DNA of 64,000 bases, taken from assembly GCA_964036045.1 (NCBI GenBank), contig OZ038392.1:37027330-37091329 (forward strand). Direction: 5' to 3'. Under the pieces are notes generated by a model that was given only the letters and a program-made list of their open reading frames with translations, had not been told where the DNA came from and searched no databases. This document shows positions 1-12,081 of the stretch, piece after piece; position 1 is the first letter of the stretch, and the number at the start of each line of letters is the position of its first letter. This DNA comes from Eutreptiella sp. 'Long Island Sound 2002'. Taxonomy: Eukaryota; Euglenozoa; Euglenophyceae; Eutreptiales; Eutreptiaceae. The translations under genes and the position numbers were made by a program.

Positions 1-735
1 TTGAAATCTGCAAGAAAACGCCAATTCAGAAATGTAAGGGTGGAGGGGGGGGGGGGGGGTCACATTTTTCAGCGTAGCGCAACACATTGGACAGTGCACA
101 CAAACATGGCACTGCACCGTTCATTCATTTTTCCTCTGAATCACTGTCATCGTCAGCATTCCCTTTTTCAGGCAGGGCTGGGACCCCATTAGGGCAGACA
201 TCCCCCTGTTTGTGGACAGGGACATATTTCTTTAATTTTTGCCAATCCTGCAACCTCCGTGCCTTCACTGGCACCCAACCTTCGTTAAGGGGCATGGCCA
301 CAGGCCTTGTGGGAGCATGCAAGTGGCTGTGAGCGGGAGGTACGGGGCTTTTTTGCCCGGCTACCAGGCTCATGCCGAGTCACCTGCACCCACTCTGCAC
401 CCCCAGAGCGAGCCCTTTTGCGCGTCAACAGCTTTTGTGGTCCGGGGAAGCAACAGCCCGTGGCGTGAATTTGTATGAAGACATGGCAGCTGCCTGTTGA
501 AAAAAAGAGGCAGCAAGCAACACATGCACCGTCCCAAACGGACGAAAATCTCAAACATGTCGTCAGTACAGCATGCAGACCCCGGTGTTCCAAATAGCCC
601 TTTTCAAGGGCTTTCCGAATATACCCCACATACCCCTACCTCCGGAACACTCAGTGGGCACAAATGAGGCAACAATGGCACCGACCCCCCAAAAACCCAC
701 AAATTTGGCATAATTGGCAACGTCCCTGAGAGATA
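1..735. mobile_element. ATATCTCTC-TIR element, copy 1, cut by the window start
   Basis: The right end reads GTCCCTGAGAGATAT at about 721-735. It matches the inverted ends of the elements at 12082-12982 and 13093-14425. Inside, the AGCCCTTTTCAAGGGCTTTCC hairpin region near 595-617, the following CCCCACATACCCC stretch, and the left part (GAAATCTG, TTCAGAAATG, a G run) occur in the same order as in the other copies. The left terminus lies outside the window. The transposition mechanism is not known; no transposase is recognisable. Confidence 0.7.
125..484 (-). pseudogene. Frameshifted copy of the element-borne small ORF
   Basis: Read on the minus strand, it begins MSSYKFTPRAVASPD, then loses frame within a few codons. 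It resumes in another frame as KRARSGGAEWVQV and ends in a third frame with KKYVPVHKQGDVCPNGVPAL and an acidic tail. The start, the KRARSGG block, the DVCPNGVPALPEK block and the acidic C-terminus match the intact 119-codon ORF at 12371-12730. It is a decayed copy of unknown function. The middle (RRLQDWQKLKKYVP) differs from the 12-kb copy but matches the copy near 37.1 kb, so more than one version existed. Confidence 0.6.
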
Positions 736-924
736 TGCATCCCAAAAAACCCCACACCATTTCAAGCTGTCAAAGCTACCCATTTTGTTGTCCGTTGGAA
801 TCACCCTCACCTTGCCAGGCTGACAGGCACAAGTTGGCAGAAACTTGGGTGCCTGGGCAACCGAGGTTTGGGTGCCGCGAAGTTAGCACTGTTGTGGTAG
901 CCATGAGCATTAGAAAAACAGATT

Positions 925-2937
925 GCGGGGATTTCAAGGTGGGGGCAGGGTACCAGGACAGACCATTGGGGAAAAGAAACGACTCACTGCTGTTTCAAGT
1001 GAGGCGCCGGATGTTTGTTTGAGAAGACTGCACTCCAGTACAATACAGAATGCCCTGGTCCCCCATTGTGTGTGCTAACTTTTGGCGTTCTTTCAGGCAC
1101 AATCATCATTGGACACAGCAACAATCATAAGTCATTTGAATTTTTGCACTTTGATTTCCCAATAACCCCACGACCCCGCGCACAACCACAGGGCAATAGC
1201 CTGGGTAATGGTATGGACAGCAGCCAGGAAAGAGGTGGAACAAGGGCAGCACTGATAGACAGCATACGGTGCAAAAAATGTGCCCAATGCCCATGCACTT
1301 CATTCATTGTTGACAGATGCCATAATCGACAATAACTCCAGTTCCCCCAGCCCCCTCCTCTGCCATCTTGCACACAACAGTTCCTCATGCTCCCCCCCTC
1401 TGCCCGGGGGCCCATTCAGGGTGTAGGGAAAAATGGGACACAAAGATCAGGAATGCACAACACAGACACATGGCGAAGATAATGCAGTGGGACTGCATGC
1501 CTTTGCTTCGACCCTTGATCCGCTGGCGTTGAACAGCTCAACACTCTGCACTGGGCAAACAGTTTTGTCTTTTTTGCAGGAGGCTTCACAGTCATGGGGG
1601 CGTTCAGATCAGGCAATTGCACCGTGACCCAGGGGGGAGGGCTCATTGCATAGCCAGCCCCAACTGACCCACCCACCCACATCAGAAAAATTTTCCTCAG
1701 GAGAAAAATGAAATCTATCAAAGGGGCTGGTTATTCGAGGCACACAAACTTTATTTTAGGCCTCTGAACCCCCCCCCTCCCAGCCCCCTCCCCCCCCCGG
1801 GCCACTGAGGAACAATGATTCCAATCTGAGCCACAAAGCTCCAAATAGACAACATGACAACATGACACGTCGGTCAAAAGGCAAAGCATCAGACGCCACT
1901 GCTGCGTGGCAACGGACGCCTTGTGGAACTGCCCCCAGGGTTTGTGCCCGGGCGAAAAAACGCATCACGGTCACCCATCACGCAAGCACTTTTTCAACGG
2001 AAAACTGTGCAGAAACTGCACGCGGTCCTGGATGCCACCACCGTAAATGCACAGGACCCGAGGTGTAAAGCATCTCGGCAGAGCTAAATGGCAGGGGGGG
2101 GTGTCTGACAGTGCGTAGCTTGCCACGCAACACAATTACGCTGCTGTTGCCAGCAGTTGGGGGAGGGTGCAGTGCGGGAACTAGGCATGGGTAGTGTTCA
2201 GCGCGGTAGCCAAAAGATAAGCCAGATATCACCCTCTCTCTCACCCACTCTCACTCTCATTGGCTAGGTACCACAGAGGGGACCATTCAAGACAGACTAG
2301 ACAGGCGGGTGTGGACGGGCAAGATGTAGGTAAGGAGCCTGAGCCAGCTGATGGGGCAACTGTGCTGGGCAAACCGAATGCCAGGCTCGGGGTGTTTCTG
2401 GGGGAGCCAACAAACGCATGCAGTGCTGAAGCATGTGGGTGGAAAGGGGGATGCAAACATGCAGACCACTAGCGTCTGCCAGGCCAGGCGCGCTTAGAAG
2501 GAGCTGGGTCTTACTGAGTCGGAAACGGGAGGCAGCCAGTTCCTGCTGAGTTCCGTCGAAAAATCTGAAATTTTCGGACACACAGACACACAACATCCGT
2601 TCTTTACGTACAACCTTACGACAGACCTCCAGACCTCCAGAACTTCCAACCACCCAAATGGACCTGGGAAGGTGCTGGTAGTGGTGGAGGGGGGGGGGGG
2701 TTGAAAACTGTGGCCAGGGAAAATGTGGGGTGGGAAAATTTTGGCGCCAATTATTGAAGCCGTTGGAAAATTTTGGCACAAATTCCCAAATGGTGGCACA
2801 ACAACCATGGAACCAAGCCTGGCACGCAGTTGTCGGCTGCCCTGGGCTGTTGCACATTTCATTGGTAACGAGTGCAAAGAGTCGCAACTTCCATGCAAAC
2901 TGATTTTGCGAGAGCATGAGGCACCGTGTGCAAATAC
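925..2937. repeat. 2.0-kb duplication, copy 1 (empty-site allele)
   Basis: This block matches 59155-61777 with about 1 percent differences, mostly transitions by eye. The match starts at GCGGGGATTTCAAGG and stops at GTGCAAATAC in both copies. Copy 1 lacks the 611-bp insertion present in copy 2 after CAGAAAAAT, so it shows the pre-insertion site. No domain is recognisable. A 106-codon frame (1015-1335) is open in both copies, but with so little divergence that is not evidence of coding. The last 250 bp (GGGAAAATTTTGGCGCC motifs) resemble the G-rich ends of TA-flanked elements seen elsewhere. Confidence 0.9.
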
Positions 2938-4404
2938 CACGCCCACCAAAAATCCGACCAGGGGAAACGACTATGAATCTTAAACACCTCGGCAAAATTT
3001 GGCGCAGCTTCCAAATTTAATTTCGCCCTCCCCAAATTCACCTGCGGTGTAGCAAAGCAAATCACAATCGCAGTCAGCAAACAGTGCCAAGTCACAGCAC
3101 ATACAGGGATGACCCAGAAAGACAGAGAACAGAACTTCCGAACAGCCCCTCACATCCCCCTGTTGTCACCGAAATTGACGCCACTTTGGTGCGGACAAAT
3201 TAAATTGTACATAACAATGTTGACAGGGGTGATAGCTTGGGTGCCAGGCGACGAGAACATCATGCAAAACATCATTGGCTTTATCTGCCACATTCCATCC
3301 TGCAATGCGACCAATGCAGTACCACGCCCGACACCCAATTCCTGGTGTGTACCCTGCTCATATTGTCCAAGGAGGAAAGGGGCCAGGAGGTGATTCACCA
3401 GGGCCTGTGTATATGTTTCTGTTTTGTATTGGGGGGAAACACCGTCTTATAGAGGAAGGCCTGCATGGGTCCATGCGGTGAGCGTGCTCTGTGGAGGGCA
3501 CCAAAATCTTTTCTGCCCGTGAGACACAGTCGCAGCGGCTGAAAGGGCGCCCCCCTGCATCTGCCCCCTCGCCTAGGCCAGAGCCTTGGTGGGGGAGACG
3601 ATTACGAGCATTCCGTTCCCGCGCGGCCATGCTGCTCCACCCGGCGCCCAGCTGGGCACCTGTGCTTGCTCGGCAGCTCCGGAGGGGCGTGTTCCCGCCT
3701 CCTCTTGCCCCCCCCCCCCCAGCATCTGTGTGGTCGTGCTGGTGGGGAGGGGGGGGGGCATCATTTTCATAAGGAGGGCAGTCAGCATTTAAAGTCCAGG
3801 GTGCTCTTCCGCAAGGGAGGAGGAAGTGGGGTCAAAAGACAGGACATTTAGAGGAGGTCACCGAGCCTAGTAAGGTCCAAAACACCAGTGCAGTAGGGAA
3901 GGCTGGCAGCCAGGAGCGGGAGAGGGGCATCACTGTAACTTGGGCATCCGCCTTCTTTTGGTAGCACAGTTCACCCTTGACTCTTGGGTCTCTTGAGTCT
4001 TTACCGAAAAATGCATTCGCCCTCGTTGAAACAAGGTCCCTCTGGCTTGCTGCACCGGATGAGGGAGGTAAGGACGGTTGCAGGGGTACGTTGAAAAATC
4101 CGACACCGCCTTTGGCATTATAGAGCCATGGACCTCAAAAGGTGCGTGCCCTCTTTACAATTAGGGATCCTGCTTGCAGGGACCATTGGCCATCCAGGAC
4201 AGTGATGTCCAGCTGCAGGCTGGATCACACACACACACAGAGAGAGATATGACTTACCCTCCTTCAGAGCCTCCTGCCCACTGTCAACCCATACTGGTTT
4301 CCTGCCTCAAAACGAGCCATCAGGTGCCAGTCCTTTTGACCTGTCAAGCTCTACAGGGGGGACCTCAGGGGGTCGGGGGTGAGGCAACCCGCCGCATAAG
4401 CCTG

Positions 4405-4470
4405 CATGTGTGTGTGCGCGCGCGCGTGCGTGCGTGTGTGTGCGTCCACGCGTGCACGAGCGCAGGCACC
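4405..4470. repeat. GT/GC-rich simple repeat
   Basis: Alternating purine-pyrimidine sequence (TGTGTGTGCGCGCGCGTGCG and continuing) of about 50 bp. It can adopt Z-DNA in principle. No coding role is apparent. Confidence 0.8.
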
Positions 4471-5470
4471 CATGCGCGTGCATGTGTGCTGAAAAGGCGT
4501 TTAAAGGAGGGTCACCAGTACGGGTGAGTGTAGCCAGAGTTACGACACCGGGTCTCCGTTCTTATCCAGGCTGGATGCTTGGGGCATCCAACAAATCTGC
4601 CTTAGTGAGAGCCTCCTTGGGAGGGGCTCCGGTGACCTTCGCCCCTCTTCTGCCATGCCGGGCGATTGCCAGGGCCGCAGCCGTCCTCCGTCTGGGCTTG
4701 AGGCCGGTGTCCGTCCACCCCATCTCGGTGAACTGACCTCCGTGGGCCTGTGTGTGTGGGTGTGTGTCCTCGACCCGACCCGGCGCAGCGGAAAGAGGCA
4801 GACGTGGACGCCATTTCCCGCCCTCTCTTTGTCATGGGACATGGAACTGCGAGCACAGAATCTACCTGATATGTTAGCCTCCCGTTGAGGTTCTGACTCG
4901 GCAGAAGGGGTGCGTCACAGTCACAAACAGGTCCTGTCTCCGTGCAGTACCAGATATGCTGGGGCGGCAGGAGAGCAATCAGCTAACTCCAACCACCCGC
5001 TCAGAAAACAAAGCGGTGCCCGGAGGTGGCCCACCTTCAATTGGGGACAATGCCCAACAGGGTGACCTTTGGGTTGCGATGGGGTTCGGAAGGCCCTCAT
5101 CAAAAGCCATCATTTTGCTCGTCGCGAGAAGTTTGAAGTTCGAACGGTTGAATGTTGCCAGGCTGCAGACAGAAAGGACGGCGTGTCAGCATCCATGGCA
5201 AGTATAGTGGGGGGGGGGGGATTGGGGGATACATACATTCAGAAGGAATATGGGGAGAGAGGTCCACAAGGGCAAAGCCACGAAAATCCCCAATACAACA
5301 CACTCACACAAATCACATATACCCACACAAACATGGTATCTGTACATTGCTGCACACACTCATCCTTGCATCGTCAACAACCCTCCCCATTGTTCAACAA
5401 CTTCAACAAACGTCAATGACCCCAGAACGGTCCTCCCAACTCTCCACGATTCTCACAGAACCCCCAAGTT

Positions 5471-5524
5471 TTTGGGACTCGGGCGGGGTTTGGGACTTGG
5501 GCGGAGTTTGGGACTCGGGCGGAT
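5471..5524. repeat. 18-bp tandem repeat, three units
   Basis: The unit TTTGGGACTCGGGCGGGG is repeated three times with one or two changes. GGGACT(C/T)GGG recurs at 5474, 5492 and 5510. It would encode a Gly-Leu-Gly-Arg hexad in one frame, but no gene context supports translation. Confidence 0.8.
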
Positions 5525-6472
5525 CCAGCTCAAAGGCGGCACAGTTCAGATCGATAAAATTCTGGCTGTGACGATGCACAAGCAGGGGCAGTAAAATGAA
5601 AATTTCAGTTTTTTTGTGCAAGGAAAAAAGAGACCTCGAAATTGTGGTCCAGTAGGTCTGGCGGGTTCTTATGGGAGGGGGAGGGCTACTTATTCGTTCT
5701 CATGCCATATTTCAGATCCGGAATTTGAGACGGGAAACATTGGCCAGTCTGAGTCTGAACACACCAACATTTTGGGCCTTGTGTGAAGGGTGGGGAGGGG
5801 TTGGTGGTGTCACGGTATTGTCTGTGCATTACGAGCATTACGGCGCTTGCTTTGACAAAGGGCAGAGCAGAACACTTCCTGAAGAGCTCTTTGAGCACAG
5901 CCGGACAGAGGTCATCCAAACACTAGACAAGGGCACACCGCGTGCTGGCTCCCAGGGGCCCAGAGGATTCCCAATTCCCCGTCGGAAGTGCACCAGGGCT
6001 AGAGCGTTTGGTGCCCAATGCCGCGTCGTCCTTCTTCTCCGTATTACGAAGCGCCGCAGCTTCTTTCGCAAGCAGTGCCCGATGGCTGCAGAAGAATGAG
6101 GGGAGAGCTCTGGAACCCCAGAGTGCGAGTCGCAATGAAATCGGGGCTGACAGGAACATAGTGAGTAGGGCATTTCGGTGGCAAGCAAAAGACCGGCTTT
6201 GGAAGGTGCGCGAGTAGCGCATTGACATGCAAATCATCCACAATTTCCGATCCCCATCTGACAGGCGGCAACGGGGGAACGGTGCGTAATGGCAGGAGGT
6301 ATGAGCGACTGTTGCCAGCCGCTGTGTAGTGGAGAGGTCTGGGAGAGACGAAAAAGACCATGAGGAGTGCCAGCTCCGCAGTGCAGTGGAATCGTGAACC
6401 AACCAGGCACTCCAGCAATCCGATGCCGAAGGTTTGCGATGACGCCGACTACCCGACAGACAACTCGGTCTA

Positions 6473-6801
6473 CAAAGGGGGGGGGGGGATTTCAGCGGGG
6501 AAAATTTCGGCACCCGCAAATTTGTGGTGCCTTGTGTACAAATGCAGGAACTGCAGCCCTTGGCATACAATCTTTTGGGATACACACTTGGCACACAAAA
6601 TCATTCTTTGCGATACACAGGACACACAAGAAAACTTTTTGGGATGCGCACTAGCATAAAGACTGATCCTGACATGCAATACACAGGCACCAGTACCTCC
6701 CTACAGAAGGAAAATGTAGCTGCCGACCCAGGGAGCAACAAATGCCCCGGATTGTGAAAATTTCCGCACCAATCTGAAAAACAAAAGTTTCCCCACCCCT
6801 G
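6473..6801. mobile_element. Short TA-flanked element with G-rich TIRs
   Basis: The left end is TA then CAAAGGGGGGGGGG, followed by GCGGGGAAAATTTCGGCAC. The right end, reverse-complemented, is CAGGGGTGGGGAAAC, then GTGCGGAAATTTTCAC, next to TA. Length is about 329 bp with no credible ORF. The same layout (TA, CA, a G run, then GGAAAATTT and GGCG words) occurs at 13431-13850 and 19025-19827, so this is probably a non-autonomous member of one MITE-like group. A TA target duplication is typical of Tc1/mariner-like elements; assignment to that superfamily is inference. Confidence 0.65.
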
Positions 6802-9800
6802 TACAATCCAGACCGCTTTAGAACAGCATCCAGGCAGCATCAGGAAAGCCGAACACAACACCTCTTCAACAACCAGCCGTTGGCTGCCTGTGCCAGCAGA
6901 GAACTGAAATTTTCCCGTTCCTTTCCCTGCACTGTGGCTGTTTTCACCTTAATCTGATTCCTACGCTGTCTGCAGCCCCTTGCAGGGTGTTTGCATAATT
7001 CTTTGAACGATTCCAACTGTGTGACACGCCGGAGTTTTGGTGGGCATGCCATCGTCATAGGTCCAGTGACTGTGCGGCTTTGCCCTCATGCGATGGCCCC
7101 CTCAGGGACCACTTTCTTTCACTGCAAAATCCACAAATCACAATGTCACTACTGCTTACCCACTCCCAAAACCACACATAGCCTGAAGCCATGCCTCCAC
7201 AAAACACAAACAACTACCTTAAACCCAAAATAACTTGTATTGTGGTCCCTACAATTGCTCCCATGGTATACAAATAATATTGCACTGCATGCCTCCATCG
7301 CTCAATGCCAAACCATCCCCACCATCCCACCAGGGGAGACGAGAGAAGAGGGGGTGGATGGTTGGTCTAAGACCTCCATCCCAGGCAGGCATTTGAAATA
7401 GGCTTGCTGGTTGGTTCAAGCAGTTGGAATATGGTGCCCCACAGGGAGGAAGACCTGGGTGGTGACATGTGGGGGAGGGGGCAGTGGCTGTGGCTGACAG
7501 TGGAATCTGACCCACTGCTCATGATTGCAGTGTGCCTCTTGAGTGGCGTCCTCTCCCCTGCTGTCCTGACAGGCTTCACTTACTCCGAACCATGAAATTT
7601 GGATGGTGCCTCCACCACATCTGATGTGGGAAGTTGTAAAACATGCACAGAGGGTTCCAGGTCACCAAAGGTTACACATCAGCGGTGCGCTGCATATCCA
7701 GCCATTTTGCTGGTGGTGTCGCTTCATCAAGCTTTGATCTACAAGGGGAGCACGACACCCCCCCCTTGGGGTGGCAGTTCATTCCATACCAACCGCCTTG
7801 CCCCCCCAATAGCCCACCAACCCTGTTGCACCGTCAGGCAACCCAGGTTCAAGCTTTGGTAAGGACGAATCCTCAACATTGACCAGCCACTCAGGCTTCG
7901 ACGCTGCAAAACCGCATCGCTTTTGGCACAAGGGAGTCGGTACTGATACACACAATGGAGGTCGGTACTGATACACTGAATGGCCCCCCCCTTAGCCACT
8001 TTCAACTGTTCAGCAATATCACAACAAACACTCCTGAGCCTACAAAGCAAAGCTATGTACACCGGTGAACCGCAAGGCCCTGTTTTCCACCTGCAAACCT
8101 GCTTGACCTGTCAGGCCCCCTCAAACTGGGGCTACACCCCTGTCACTTGTACACCATAAATACAGAATCTCCGTCATATCTTGAGGAGCACCTATACCCA
8201 TAGGGCCGCATCATATCGTTACTACCACTGCCGTCACCGGGAGTCGAACGGGCGCTCCCCAAAGAGACGACCTCAATAGCCCATCGAGATATACACTCTA
8301 GCACAACAATATGTGACGATCCTCTGCCATCTGAATCACTGAATGGTTCACATCTCTGGGAGGGTTGCCTTGCGTAGTTGTACAAGGGATCACTCCAGGT
8401 TACAACACCTGTCTGCTTCCCATATTCCACATACACTGGGGCGTTGTCATGTGACTCGCACAGTAGTGTGCGGACAGGGGGATGCGCAAACCATCAAGGT
8501 GGGGGAGGGTTTTCAGTTGGTACTTCGGGGTTTAATCCACAAGATTGCATTTTGTGGAGTGTGGAGTTTTCTGCTGCTTGCGGTTCATCTGACCTGCTCC
8601 CCTGCACCCACCCACAGGCCCTGGATCCACCCACTTGCCCCCAGCCCCCTCCAGTGGGACCCACCGAAAGCAAAAGTGGTATGTGTCAATACACTTCCCC
8701 TTTCATATGGTTACCTTCGGGACAAACAGCTAGGATTGTCAAAAAAAAACATCGCTTCATGTACTTTGCTCTGTGGCAGCCGCAGTGCGAGCAGCTTTCA
8801 GATCGACTCAGTAGAGTGTAACACCAGAAACCAAACACCACAAACGTTGCAACTTCATGCTTTAAAGAAATTGAGGCGGGACGGTGTCAGAATGACCTGT
8901 TGAGTGAGGATTCAGTAAGACGGGGACGGCTGTCAGCGTCAGAATCGTCGTCTTCATGTGCAGCGTCTTGCTCGCCCTTGGGCTCAGTCGTGGGAGGTGG
9001 CGGTGTTGCTGACAGCGATTCGCGAACACTGGCACAAGACTGTGTCAATGCAGTGAAGTGGGTTTCGTGACCATCATTCACCACCCACATCCGCAACGTC
9101 TGGGTAACCGCTACGTACCACTATCCCGATCTTCCGGCGTGCTGTGCCCCCTCGCTCACATTTCCCAATAGGCCTGCTCCCCTCAGGTGCCGTCTCCGCA
9201 CCGTTTATCAACCCATTCGACCTATTTCGAGTCCTTTTGGGAGCGTTTCTGCACAGCGCGCGCACAGCGCCCAATTGTAAGTAAGCTTTCCCGTGACCAC
9301 CCTGAAATCCACCCACCACCGGGGGAGCTACATCCACAGGGCAACAACAGTGGATTTAGACACCGATCCGGCATTTTTAGTGGGAAATATCGTTTGGTTT
9401 AACTCAGTATCTGAAATTTTGGACTGATTAAGAATCTGCGTAGTCCTGTGTATGGGAACACCGCAGTTACTTTGTCAGCTTGGCCATTGGGGGAAATGGG
9501 TCCAAAATAGCCTATTTTCCACACAGCGCGGGCATAGCGCGCACACAGCGCATGGTGCGCCCCCTTTGTCTCTTTTTGTACCATGAGCACTGCCGTCCTT
9601 GAACACAGCATCAACCGCGGCCCCAGATTCGCCCAATCACCATCACTCTACAGCTTCTCATCCCTCAAACCGGCACCCAGACAGGACTCACAAAACCCAA
9701 CAACCAATGCAACAACCACAAAACAATCCCTACCTTACCCTACTTTACCCTACCTTAACTCCAAAGCTGATTGCGGATCTCAATCAATGCATCACCACAG

Positions 9801-9954
9801 CTTCCCCAAGGAATCCACAACCGTATGCCCAATCCCATCCCTCTATGCACCCCACTCCCGCACCCCGTTGTCCACCTCGCAAGCATTGCCCCATTGTTAT
9901 CAGCACCCATATCCACATGCATGTGCAAATAACACCCCATATATCGCACAAAGT
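6802..9954. other. Intergenic; no gene recognised
   Basis: No frame carries a recognisable domain. A 24-bp near-perfect duplication (GTCGGTACTGATACAC) lies at about 7934-7980. A tRNA-like patch on the minus strand is listed separately. The remainder shows only C-rich tracts and short unsupported frames. Confidence 0.5.
8215..8300 (-). other. tRNA-like patch with a B-box
   Basis: On the minus strand, CCGTTCGACTCCCGG resembles an RNA polymerase III B-box in a T arm. It is preceded at tRNA-like distance by TCTTTGGGGAGC and an A-box-like TATCTCGATGGGC. The acceptor and anticodon stems do not pair convincingly, so it is more likely a tRNA-derived SINE head or tRNA relic than a functional tRNA. 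Confidence 0.3.
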
Positions 9955-10345
9955 CGCCCCCCCCCCTTACCTTGTGGGCAAGGGGGGAGGTGGGGGGGGG
10001 GGGGTTATGGGTGGTAGGGGGGGGGAGGTCGGGGGAGAGGTGGGGGGTAGGCACGTTTACCCGTGCACCACACCAAGGCAGTCTGTAGTCTGTACAAGTA
10101 GACACCGTTTGCTAATTGTAGACACTGTCGGCATGTTGTAGACGCGAAGTGGCAATATTTGGGAAGGCCCCGTTCCAAAAAACGGGTGGCTCACGTCGTT
10201 TACCCGTGCACCCATGAACATCTTTAAGGTGCGAAGCACTGAACTGGCCCCGAGGTAGGGGGGGGGGGGGGCGGGCAGGGGGGGTAATGGGTGGTAAGGG
10301 GGGGAGGTTGGGGGGGGGAATGATGGGGGGGGGGGGTTGGATTTG
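9955..10345. repeat. Duplicated G-tract block
   Basis: Two G-rich segments about 250 bp apart share GGGTTATGGGTGGTAGGGGG-like and GGGAGGTYGGGGG words and are each near a GTTTACCCGTGCACC copy (about 10053 and 10197). A weaker third copy lies at 10830-10885. The many G runs of 4 or more could form quadruplexes. No coding function is evident. Confidence 0.6.
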
Positions 10346-12081
10346 GATTTGGGGGCCGATCTCACAAGACGCCTGGGGAGGAGCACAATGGCGTCCCCAA
10401 CGACTCTGCATATCGGCCGGCCATGCCATATGAGATGTGCTCCCAGGCCCTCGACGGACCCTCCCCAGCACCCTGGGCTCCGGAGCCTCGCCTGGGTCAC
10501 GCCTCGCTCAGCTCGCGGGGCGCTCCTGGCTCCACTCCGAGGCCCCCCCTGCTTCCTCTGCCCGCGCCAGCCCCCGGCTCCACGGGGCGTCCCTTCTGTC
10601 CACCATGGCCGTTCCCACAGCCCTCGGTGGACTGGTCGCCCCTGGGCCCTTCCCTGGACAAAGGCACGCCTGGGTCCATGGCCTCGCCACGCCTTGCCCG
10701 AAAATTCCGCCGGGGTGGCCGTTCCCCTTCGGTGCGTGCGTCCTGGCCGCGGACGTCACCCCTGCCCGGCGTTGCGCTGCACCATCCCCGTCTCCCCCGC
10801 CCCCCACCCTTCGCGACGCACAGCTGCAGGGGGGTGTGGGGGGTAAGGGAGGTTGGGACGGGGAAGGTAGGGGGGGGGGGTGCCCCCCATACATACATGC
10901 ATACTATCAACGCCCTCATCTTACTGAACAGGGGATGTCTGTTGCAGCCGCTGCTCACTTTGCTCAGATAAAAACACCTACGCAGTCCAGTGCCATTGGG
11001 CACCTTACGTTTTGTTGCGCTCTGAACAGCTGTTAACGGATGGCGGGTGTGGGTGACCAATAGCGGTTGACGCTGTTGGGCGATTGACCACCGGTTGGCG
11101 TTTGAATAACGGCGACTGGCGCCTCACTAAGGACAACTAAGTTAGTCGCAAGCCTTGCTCAGGCACTGAACTAGAGGCTCAAGAGTCCCTGCTTACAGCA
11201 CGCCTGAACGAACCTGAACGTGCATCACCCATTGTTCAATGCGTTGAATCTTTGCTTCCGTCAGAATCTCGTATCCCATTGTTTGGGCATGCAATCGAGT
11301 AATGGTCTTGGAAGCTCGGGCACTGGTGATCGTTTCAAGCGGCTTTGCAGGGGCCGTGCTGTTCCCTTGTCCGATCTGCACATGACGTAGAGGTAGAGGA
11401 AGAACACCCGGGTGATCCGCAGGCACCAGTGAACAGATGTTGGTCTCTTCTGGCTGGGCACCTAGCACCTTGGTCCTTAGCTAAACTACATGTGCCCAAT
11501 CTTGGACGTTGAGGCTCACCACCAGCATCAAACAGGATGAGGCCATGGGTGTCTGCTGGAACGGTTTATACGCTGACCCTTCCCACAGATTCGCCACTTT
11601 GCCGAGGAGAGTGGACCATGAAAATGGACTCCAAAGAAGGGGGAGGGGGCTGGCTCTGAGGGGGACAGGAGTCCCAACATACGTTCCTCAAAATAATGAC
11701 CATATCGCACTGATCAAATATGTTGGGGTTGGGGGGGGGGGGCATGGCAGGTGGTATTTTTGTTCAGTAATAGTGCCCCTGAGTCAATTCTTAGCCACTC
11801 TTCTGAGCAGAGCTCCACGCAGGCTGAACCATGATGGTGGAGTTAAATTACACTGGGGGATCCCAGGAGTAGCTGTGAGGAAGAGAGCTGTGGGGGGGGG
11901 TAGGGCGCACTCACTACATGTTTGTACAGCAAGGCACATTGTGCGTGTATCACGAACCCACTACACAAGCATGCACTTTGCGCACTTTGATCAGGGCCAG
12001 TGTACTAATGGCGAAGGACAGCATGTTGCACCCATTGAAAGCGAGGATTTCAGGGTACATATTGCCTGCCATATTGGGACC
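10346..12081. other. GC-rich island and flank; no gene recognised
   Basis: From about 10420 to 10860 the sequence is very GC-rich and stays open in several frames on both strands at once. That is the expected result of few stop codons rather than of one protein. The translations are Pro/Arg/Ser-rich with no domain. A further long plus-strand frame (11509-12249) runs into the TIR of the next element and is also judged spurious. Confidence 0.5.

Larger units (their letters stand above)
2938..6472. other. Intergenic; no gene recognised
   Basis: No open frame here shows a recognisable domain. At 2975-3060, GGCAAAATTTGGCG and AATTTCGCCCTCCCC look like the right half of a G-rich-ended element whose left half (about 2686-2750) lies in the duplicated block, but no clean TIR or target duplication could be fixed. 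A GT-rich microsatellite lies at about 4407-4450 and an 18-bp tandem repeat at 5471-5524. G or C runs occur at about 3709, 3744 and 5208. Confidence 0.5.

Noticed and set aside
1015-1335. 106-codon ORF conserved in both duplicates
   Set aside because: The duplicates are too similar for openness to show selection, and the composition is not protein-like.
2686-3060. A further TA-flanked G-ended element
   Set aside because: Similar words are present at both sides, but no TA flank or paired ends could be fixed, and copy 2 of the duplication lacks the right half.
10337-11060. Long overlapping frames on both strands in the GC-rich island
   Set aside because: Several frames are open at once because stop codons are rare in GC-rich DNA; translations are low-complexity and have no domain.
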